Of a stretch of DNA of 64,000 bases, positions 58,038-64,000 are shown piece by piece (position 1 is the first letter of the stretch; the number at the start of each line of letters is the position of its first letter). Source of the DNA: Bacillus sp. MYb209 (GTDB lineage Bacteria; Bacillota; Bacilli; Bacillales; Bacillaceae_G); the NCBI RefSeq assembly GCF_002975175.1, contig NZ_PCNZ01000002.1, positions 354,230 through 418,229 on the forward strand. The letters run 5' to 3'. The notes under the pieces are model-generated. The model had not been told where the DNA came from and ran no database searches. It saw only the letters and a list, made by a program, of their open reading frames with translations. A program made the position numbers and the translations under genes.

Positions 58038-59327
58038 CTAGCCAATAGCGTGTAATACGAACATGGCTAAGAATAAGCATGTAATGATATACATGGACGG
58101 TGCGACTTCTTTACGCTTTCCAAGAGCAACTTTCAAGATAGGATAAGCAATAAATCCGAACGCAATGCCATCAGCGATACTATATGTGAGCGGGATCATA
58201 ACGATAATTAAAAACGCTGGAAATCCTTCTGAAAAGTCGTTCAGAGGAATTTGTTGAATGCTTGTAATCATCAGGCCGCCAATAATAATTAAGATTGGTG
58301 CAATGGCACTATCAGGAATTAGTTTGACAAACGGAAGCGCAAACAGTGATGCGAAGAATAACAACCCAGTAACGATAGACGTCAGACCTGTTTTTCCGCC
58401 TGCAGTAATACCTGCGGCACTCTCTACTGTTGAAACGGTAGGGCTTGTGCCAAATAGACCACATGTCATTGCTGAAATTGCATTTGCTTGGTAAGCACGT
58501 GGGAATTTACGGTCATCTTCTAATAAACCGTGTAAAAGTCCCATGTTCTCAAAAATAAGCACCATGCTTAAGGAGAATGTTGCAATCCAAAATGGTAAGG
58601 AAGAAAGTTTCCCAAATGACATAGCTCCAAACACGTCGCCATAATTAGCGAATGAAAACGAACTATTTCCCATTTGACTCGTATCAACAAGACCAAACAG
58701 CCATGCAATACCAGTGCCAATTGCAATCGTCCATAAAAAGCTTCCACGTACGTTACGCACAAATAGCACAAGTGCGATAATAAGAGTAAGTAGTGTGGCA
58801 AGAACGACAGGACTACTTAATTTCCCCATTGCAACAGCAGTATTAGGATGCGAAACGACTAAACCACCTTTTTGCAAGCCGATGAAAGCTAAAAACAACC
58901 CGATACCGACAGTGATCGCTTCCTTTAATGACTTTGGAATCGATACCGAAAGCACGCGAGCAATCGGTGTAAAAGCAGCAATTGCAAAAATAATACCGGC
59001 GATAAAAACAGCTGCCAATGCTTCTTGCCAAGTTAAACCGAGCGTATGCACAGCAGTGTACGTGAAGAATGCATTTACACCCATACCAGGGACAAGAATA
59101 GCAGGTGCATTTGCCCAAAATGCCATGAGTAGACATCCGACAAATGAACTGAAAACAGTTGCCAAAATTCCTGCCTCAAGAGGAATGCCGGCATCTGATA
59201 AGATTGACGCATTTACAATCATAATATAAACAATTGTGAAAAATGACGTGACTCCAGCTAAAACTTCTTGTTTTGGTGATGTTTGGTGTAAGTCTAATTT
59301 AAATGTTCTTTCAAGTATTCCTTTCAT
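58038..59327 (-). CDS. AzgA-type purine permease (PbuG/PbuO-like)
   Basis: 429 residues, 12-14 membrane segments. VPGMGVNAFFTYT, GLFLAFIGLQKGG and TVSTVESAAGITAGGKTGLT are conserved in the NCS2 AzgA branch, which takes up hypoxanthine/guanine (PbuG) or adenine (PbuO). The exact base cannot be told. No purine riboswitch (no conserved TATAATCC-type core) was seen upstream. It lies near nucleoside catabolic genes, which fits purine use. Confidence 0.88.
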   Translation of the reverse strand: MKGILERTFKLDLHQTSPKQEVLAGVTSFFTIVYIMIVNASILSDAGIPLEAGILATVFSSFVGCLLMAFWANAPAILVPGMGVNAFFTYTAVHTLGLTWQEALAAVFIAGIIFAIAAFTPIARVLSVSIPKSLKEAITVGIGLFLAFIGLQKGGLVVSHPNTAVAMGKLSSPVVLATLLTLIIALVLFVRNVRGSFLWTIAIGTGIAWLFGLVDTSQMGNSSFSFANYGDVFGAMSFGKLSSLPFWIATFSLSMVLIFENMGLLHGLLEDDRKFPRAYQANAISAMTCGLFGTSPTVSTVESAAGITAGGKTGLTSIVTGLLFFASLFALPFVKLIPDSAIAPILIIIGGLMITSIQQIPLNDFSEGFPAFLIIVMIPLTYSIADGIAFGFIAYPILKVALGKRKEVAPSMYIITCLFLAMFVLHAIG

Positions 59328-59461
59328 GTTAAACCTTCTTTTTCATATCCCTCTCCCACCCGTGATATCTCTTATGTAAGAGCTCACCGTCCTTTATTAT
59401 ATCAGAACATCATGTTTTTACAACAACGAAAATGATAACGTTTACTTATAAACGAAATTAT

Positions 59462-60133
59462 TTATAAATACGTAAAAATGGCTCGTATGGTTGAAATGAT
59501 TTCTAGTTCTCCAGATTGAATGGGCGGGGCTGCTTGTGCATGTAAAGTAGCATAGGATGCAACCTCCCGTGGTAATTGGGCAGATTCTTCAACGAGTGAG
59601 AGGGGAACAGGATTAATGTTTAAATTGTATGTACTCGCAATAGCACGAGCTTTTTCTACTGCTTGGTGCAGAGCTTGAATGAGAGCTTGCTCATAATATT
59701 TATTTGGATGAGATATTCGAAAACGTAATCCTTTTGCTACGTTTGCACCATTCGTAACGGCTATATCATATACTTCCCCTGCTTTTTGCACATTTAAAAC
59801 GGTAATTTCATACAAATGCTCCACACGGTAGCCTTGTAGTAATGCTTTATCATTTACATATTCGTATTGAGGAGTAATCGTATAAGAAATGGTTTCTATA
59901 TCTTTATCGGCAATACCGAGCTGTTTGAGTGCATCCAGCAATTGTTTCGATTGCACTGCATTTTCTTCTTGTGCTTGTTTTACATTTTTACTATCTGTTC
60001 GAATGCCCAGTGTTAATATGACAACATTTGGTTTTGCCTTTATAATGCCTTCTCCTTGTACAGTAATAGTAGCTTCTTTACCAGTATTTGTCGTACGGAT
60101 ATTATGTAAATACGGATTCATTCCACTTTGCAT
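59462..60133 (-). CDS. SIMPL-domain (DUF541) protein
   Basis: 223 residues; ITVQGEGIIKAKPNVVILTL near the start and the ISYTITPQYEY and VEKARAIASTYN pieces match SIMPL/YggE-type proteins. No signal peptide or anchor is visible, so it may be cytosolic. GGATGGTGAG precedes the ATG. Function unknown. Confidence 0.85.
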   Translation of the reverse strand: MQSGMNPYLHNIRTTNTGKEATITVQGEGIIKAKPNVVILTLGIRTDSKNVKQAQEENAVQSKQLLDALKQLGIADKDIETISYTITPQYEYVNDKALLQGYRVEHLYEITVLNVQKAGEVYDIAVTNGANVAKGLRFRISHPNKYYEQALIQALHQAVEKARAIASTYNLNINPVPLSLVEESAQLPREVASYATLHAQAAPPIQSGELEIISTIRAIFTYL

Positions 60134-60293
60134 TTATGCTCACCATCCTTTTTTACATGTATATGTGTGAACAAAAAAGAAAATCGTATGAAAAAAGTTA
60201 CATAAATGAGAATGTTGAGGGAAGAAAGCATATACAACATAGGTATTTATAGATTATAATATGTGTAAATATGATAAAAAAGGGACGAGGCTA

Positions 60294-60713
60294 GTGAACG
60301 AAAATAGAGAAACACTGATTTTAGATTTATCTGCATCATTTCGAAAGATGATACGTTTATTACAAAATGATATTAATACACGTTTTTCAGAGCATATGCC
60401 ATATAACGAATTCTCTGTATTACGTGCGTTATTTTTAAAAAGTCCACAGATGGCTTCGCAAATTGCGAGTGAAGTAAACGTAACCTCCAGTCATATTACA
60501 GCTGTAACAGATCGTCTCGTGCGAAAAGGATTTGTTGAAAGAAAACGTTCAAATTCAGACCGTCGTATCGTATACTTAGAAATTACAGAAAACGGACGAG
60601 AAGTAACTGAAAAACTTGAAGCTGTGCGTAAAGAATATTATAAAGAGAAATTTAAAGGTTGGAGCGACCAAGAGATAGAAATGGTTTTAGAGCTATTTGG
60701 CCGCGTATTATAA
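60294..60713 (+). CDS. MarR-family transcriptional regulator
   Basis: 139 residues with HTH MASQIASEVNVTSSHITAVT and wing SNSDRRIVYLEITENG. GTG 60294 is taken because GGGACGAGG stands before it; the frame opens at 60261. Target unknown. The following gene is a secreted hypothetical protein with a separate upstream terminator. Confidence 0.9.
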   Translation: MNENRETLILDLSASFRKMIRLLQNDINTRFSEHMPYNEFSVLRALFLKSPQMASQIASEVNVTSSHITAVTDRLVRKGFVERKRSNSDRRIVYLEITENGREVTEKLEAVRKEYYKEKFKGWSDQEIEMVLELFGRVL

Positions 60714-60715
60714 TA

Positions 60716-60757
60716 AATGAGGATAGGAAGCGAGAGCTTTCCTATCCTTTTTCTTTT
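60716..60757 (+). terminator. Terminator of the MarR gene
   Basis: AGGATAGGAAGC/GCTTTCCTATCCT, loop GAGA, then TTTT. Confidence 0.9.
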
Positions 60758-60813
60758 GAATAAAAATATTTTGAAACTCCGATACTTTAATTAAACAGAT
60801 CGGAGGAAAGATT

Positions 60814-61359
60814 ATGAAATATATTGCTGCACTTACCATTTTACTTGGAAGTTTTTTCTGCTTACATACATTCATGTACGCCGATACCCCTATCCAAGTG
60901 GTGCAAAAAGAAGTGAAGTACATTGAAAACGATAATACTGTCTTATATTCGAAATTATGGGTTCGTTCTATGCAAAACGCAGTGTTATTTCATCATAGCG
61001 ATAATGTTCGTAATCAGGACACTCTGCGTAATGTAACAAGTTCATCGCTCGTTAAAGCGAAGCAATTGCCTTTTCAGAAAGCATCTATGTATATTCCAAG
61101 ATTATCACAATACGTATCAAAAGTAGGAAAAGAAAATATTCAAGTGTACTACATTGCGGTGCGCTATAACGTGAAAAAAGAAAATGCATATCAGCTAAAT
61201 GGCATGAACTATTTTCTGCAAGTATTTGTGAAAGAGCACGGGGAATGGAAAATTGCTGAAAGTGTAGTCGCACCGACAGAGCAAATTGTGCAAAATGGCG
61301 ATGGATTTGGGATGAAAGAAGAGATGGTGTATGGGGATAGGAGAGAGAATGTGAAATAA
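60814..61359 (+). CDS. Secreted hypothetical protein
   Basis: 181 residues; a signal peptide (about 1-23, FMYADTP) then an extracellular alpha/beta domain with YIAVRYNVKKENAYQLNG and FVKEHGEWKIAESVVAP, resembling NTF2-like or Bacillus-specific DUF domains, but I cannot name it. CGGAGGAA precedes the ATG. No neighbour gives a function. Confidence 0.75.
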   Translation: MKYIAALTILLGSFFCLHTFMYADTPIQVVQKEVKYIENDNTVLYSKLWVRSMQNAVLFHHSDNVRNQDTLRNVTSSSLVKAKQLPFQKASMYIPRLSQYVSKVGKENIQVYYIAVRYNVKKENAYQLNGMNYFLQVFVKEHGEWKIAESVVAPTEQIVQNGDGFGMKEEMVYGDRRENVK

Positions 61360-61386
61360 CCTCCTTTTGAGAGGAGGCTATTTCGT
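61354..61386. terminator. Hairpin between the secreted protein gene and the ABC-2-type gene
   Basis: ATAACCTCC/GGAGGCTAT with a loop TTTTGAGA lies between convergent genes. T-tract short. Confidence 0.7.
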
Positions 61387-62427
61387 ATGAAGTAAAAATT
61401 TTTTATTTATCAAATAGTGAAGTATTACATAGCTAAATAGTCCTATTATTATGAACCCAGCGTAATAACTTAATAGCGGATCGTTTTTTCCACCTGTTAT
61501 CCAGCCTCCTAATAGAGCAAAACATATTGTAACACACGGTATAAATAAACCATTTAGTTTAGTGAATAATAATATTTTACCGTTATTTTCATTTGGGGTC
61601 CGATCATATAAAAATACTCCTAATGGTAAAAGGATGAGAATATATAGAATCGGAGTGATAAGCTTCCAGATAGGCTGAAATTGATGGCGCTCCTTAACGG
61701 ATTCTTTTAAATTATTTATGTCTACTTCCTTTACTTTTGGATTGAATGTATAAGATATATAAGTATTATTAGTAGGTACAAAAACTTCAACGTTCTCTAT
61801 ATATGATGTATAATTCGCTTTCTTAAGGAAAAATTCAGTTGTAGATACATTTGTGTGAATCCAAGCAAAATGAAACAGTAACATGCCTAGTCCAGATGGT
61901 AATATAATGAAAACTAAGCTTAATATACTATGTGAAATAACATTCCCAGCAATTGTTCCGATAAAAATAGCTATTGTAAAAATCGCAATCCATGTAATGG
62001 TAACATACCATAATAATGTACGCATTGGCCCAAAAGAGTGATATTGGTTAAAAAGATTAATCTTTAGGATGAAATACATTAAGATGGCATTAAGACTCAT
62101 TATGAATATAATTGTGATTGTCCCGAATAGCCACTTAGAAAGAAAAAGCTCTTTTCTTGTGAATGGCATTGCAAATAACAGATAGTCTGTTTGATTTTGT
62201 CTTTCCCAACTTATTAATGAACAGGCAAGTAATATGAAAATTGGGATGAAGGGAATGATAAGAGTATCTCCATTTAAACTATAGCTGAAATAACCATCTT
62301 CGTTTGGTTGAACCTGTAAATCATTAAAGTAGCTAATAGGTAAAAACCAAAAACTACTACAAGCAAAGAGTAAAAGAATGTACTTGCTTTGCTTATAATG
62401 ATATAGCCATAAAGCTGTATGAAACAT
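61378..62427 (-). CDS. ABC-2-type membrane protein, copy 1
   Basis: 349 residues, six to seven membrane segments with a large extracellular loop (about 185-260). It starts MFHTALWLYHYKQSKYILLL and has ISWERQNQTDYLLFAMPFTR followed by KELFLSKWLFG, which its neighbour shares. These are typical of ABC-2 permeases in Gram-positive bacteria. No ATPase gene is in view. The N-terminus fits a good ribosome site (GGAGGGAT). Confidence 0.75.
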   Translation of the reverse strand: MFHTALWLYHYKQSKYILLLFACSSFWFLPISYFNDLQVQPNEDGYFSYSLNGDTLIIPFIPIFILLACSLISWERQNQTDYLLFAMPFTRKELFLSKWLFGTITIIFIMSLNAILMYFILKINLFNQYHSFGPMRTLLWYVTITWIAIFTIAIFIGTIAGNVISHSILSLVFIILPSGLGMLLFHFAWIHTNVSTTEFFLKKANYTSYIENVEVFVPTNNTYISYTFNPKVKEVDINNLKESVKERHQFQPIWKLITPILYILILLPLGVFLYDRTPNENNGKILLFTKLNGLFIPCVTICFALLGGWITGGKNDPLLSYYAGFIIIGLFSYVILHYLINKKFLLHTK

Positions 62428-62465
62428 GTAATCCCTCCTGTAGCAAAATTACGATAATGTTGAAT

Positions 62466-63530
62466 TTATTTAGTGTTCCAAGAGACCTTCAATTTCAATA
62501 TTTTAGATAGAAGAAAATAGCTAATTATGCTTGCGCCAAAAAATCCAATATAAAAATTAAGTAATGATTTGTCTCTCCCTAAGACTAAACCACCAACTAT
62601 TCCTATAAAGAAAATAGCAAAGTACATAACTATTTTTTGTAACTTCGGATATAGTAAGAAGCTACCGTTTCGCTCATTGACTGAACGAGCATATAAATAC
62701 AGACCGAGTGGTAATAAAATAATGATATGTGTAATAGGTGCAATCAATAATTTTGCTGTAGGAACATATGTAAAGTTTGGCTCATTATGACGTACTCCAT
62801 CTGGATCGGTATAGGCACTATGTGGATCATAATCAAATCTAATACGAAAATCTTCTGCTGGACCAGAAATACGTATGTTTTCTAAGAAATGGTTCATATC
62901 ATTGCTGTTCTCATGAAAGTCAATATTTGAGTGAACAGCGATGACTCCTGAGATAAGTGGTGGAAGTAATAATGGGAACATGAATATAGCTGCAGTGAGA
63001 AGTCCCTGCGAGATAATATTCCCTGTAATTGTTCCTATACACAAGGCAAGCGTATAAATAGCGATTAATACAATTAACATGTATATAAAATAAGAATGAA
63101 ATGGGGAAAACACTTGATATTTATTATGAAAAGTCATCTTTTTCATAATAGCAAATAGTCCCCAGTTTATACTAACAGCTGCTACAATGTTACAAATACC
63201 AAACAACCATTTTGTCATAAAAAGGTGTGAACGTTTAAAAGGCAGAGACCAAAGAAAATCAATGGAGTTATTTTGCCTTTCCCAACCGATTAACGTACAG
63301 GCCAGAATGATAAGTGCACCACCTTGAAAGATGACAGGGTCCATAAGTGATAAACCAAAATTGTAATGATATATATAGTCCCCTTCTTTTTGCATCTTTA
63401 GAAGGTGTTGTTGTTCAATCGATGCTATATAGTATTTGTATGACAAATTGTAGAAGCTAACGAACCAAAACAGCCATACAACATATTTACTTTGTTGATA
63501 CGTTCTTAGCCATAGAGCTTTTTGAAACAT
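62466..63530 (-). CDS. ABC-2-type membrane protein, copy 2
   Basis: 354 residues with the same topology. MFQKALWLRTYQQSKYVVWL and IGWERQNNSIDFLWSLPFKR followed by SHLFMTKWLFG match copy 1 over the whole length. About 38 bp separate it from copy 1 downstream and 12 bp from copy 3 upstream, so the three are probably one transcript. Confidence 0.78.
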   Translation of the reverse strand: MFQKALWLRTYQQSKYVVWLFWFVSFYNLSYKYYIASIEQQHLLKMQKEGDYIYHYNFGLSLMDPVIFQGGALIILACTLIGWERQNNSIDFLWSLPFKRSHLFMTKWLFGICNIVAAVSINWGLFAIMKKMTFHNKYQVFSPFHSYFIYMLIVLIAIYTLALCIGTITGNIISQGLLTAAIFMFPLLLPPLISGVIAVHSNIDFHENSNDMNHFLENIRISGPAEDFRIRFDYDPHSAYTDPDGVRHNEPNFTYVPTAKLLIAPITHIIILLPLGLYLYARSVNERNGSFLLYPKLQKIVMYFAIFFIGIVGGLVLGRDKSLLNFYIGFFGASIISYFLLSKILKLKVSWNTK

Positions 63531-63542
63531 AGGATCTCTCCT

Positions 63543-64000
63543 TTAAAAAACTTTGTAATTTGTTAGGCGTGATAATACAACATAAGTAATGATTCCAGCG
63601 AGAAACAAACCGATATAGTAGTTAAATAAGAAACTAAATTGAGTTATTTTATAGCCACCTAGTAATGCAAAGTAAATGGTTGTCCCCCATATCCATATTC
63701 GTAAATGTTTTTGGAAAATAAATATCTTTTGAGTGTTTTCATTTGGCGATCGTGTATATAAATATGCACCAAGTAGTAAGTAAAATATTGTATAAAAAAT
63801 AGGGACTAACATCGATTTAGCAGAATAATACGTATAAGATGCTGGATCTCTTAAAGTAGTTGGATTATTTTCTTTTTTTCGTGATTCTGGATTATATTGG
63901 TGATAAATCGTGAAATTATATATCGGTGCAACTATATTTGTTTTTTGATTGATTTCATCAAGCTGTTGATACAAGTTTTCATTTCTAGTATCTGTAGCAT
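63543..64000 (-). CDS. ABC-2-type membrane protein, copy 3, C-terminal part
   Basis: The frame is open to the window edge (152 codons), so the N-terminus and any start lie outside. The C-terminal region (ARSPNE-like TRSPNENTQKIFIFQKHLRI, then FALLGGYKI and NYYIGLFLAGIITYVVLS) aligns with copies 1 and 2. A transporter ATPase gene may follow upstream beyond the window. Confidence 0.75.
   Translation of the reverse strand, partial: ATDTRNENLYQQLDEINQKTNIVAPIYNFTIYHQYNPESRKKENNPTTLRDPASYTYYSAKSMLVPIFYTIFYLLLGAYLYTRSPNENTQKIFIFQKHLRIWIWGTTIYFALLGGYKITQFSFLFNYYIGLFLAGIITYVVLSRLTNYKVF

Noticed and set aside
58714-59229. 171-codon plus-strand frame opposite the purine permease
   Set aside because: Antisense shadow with no ribosome site.
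58250-59330. Purine riboswitch before the AzgA-type permease
   Set aside because: The short leader (59328-59461) lacks the conserved purine aptamer loops; I see only a small hairpin and a TATAAT.
59425-59445. Catabolite-response-like sequence TGATAACGTTTACT near the end of the SIMPL gene
   Set aside because: Two mismatches to TGWAANCGNTNWCA and placed about 100 bp from the purine permease start with no clear promoter; too weak to list.

Overview
The window is low-GC Firmicute chromosome and reads as Bacillus cereus group (B. cereus/anthracis/thuringiensis). Three things point there: gene order follows the B. subtilis yqj-yqk-fur-xerD-drm segment (yqjE-like, dinB/yqjH, rnz, proI, yqjP, yqjQ, yqzH ... 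yqkC, yqkD, yqkE, yqkF, mciZ, nudF, spoIIM, fur, yqzK, xerD, drm, punA), sporulation genes and sigma-E-type promoters are present, and there is a full 155-bp bcr1 repeat plus truncated relatives, a family known only from the B. cereus group. No prophage, IS element, CRISPR array, rRNA or tRNA was seen. The identification is inference from remembered protein families and synteny; no database search was run.

Region by region. 1-7.8 kb: end of an M20 peptidase gene, SOS-type dinB, an Mg2+ module (MgtC-like protein and MgtA P-type ATPase behind an M-box riboswitch with an additional leader ORF), and rnz. 8.1-13.3 kb: a decayed PTS-EIIC-like gene, sdaAB-sdaAA serine dehydratase, proI, yqjP, yqjQ, yqzH. 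13.5-18.8 kb: arginine operon argCJBDF without carAB. 18.9-25.7 kb: small hypotheticals, a MarR regulator, an SGNH lipoprotein, a large LPXTG-anchored nucleotidase with six 42-bp repeats, and an NhaC-family transporter behind a T-box leader with a predicted tyrosine specifier and a duplicated terminator module. 25.8-32.5 kb: biotin operon bioADFHCB under a BirA operator, flanked on both sides by genes for related small secreted proteins. 32.5-36.5 kb: riboflavin operon ribD-ribE-ribBA-ribH behind an FMN riboswitch. 36.6-48.3 kb: accessory mix (CDGSH protein, hydrolases, LacI regulator beside a YuiF-like permease, a HTH/RHH protein, ferritin-like protein, a second 5'-nucleotidase, aldo/keto reductases) laid between conserved yqk genes. 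48.3-57 kb: mciZ, nudF, spoIIM, fur, yqzK, xerD, a YtkA-like lipoprotein, and the nucleoside catabolic run drm-punA-pdp. 57-64 kb: corA, an AzgA-type purine permease, a SIMPL protein, a MarR regulator, a secreted hypothetical, and three consecutive ABC-2-type membrane proteins, the last cut by the window edge.

RNA-level control is unusually dense: M-box, T-box and FMN riboswitch leaders, each with a recognisable terminator. The most interesting points are the mgtA leader, where a 31-codon ORF and two competing anti-Shine-Dalgarno segments sit between the M-box terminator and mgtA; mciZ, whose last codons and stop come from a bcr1 end; and the T-box with two consecutive T-box/terminator units.
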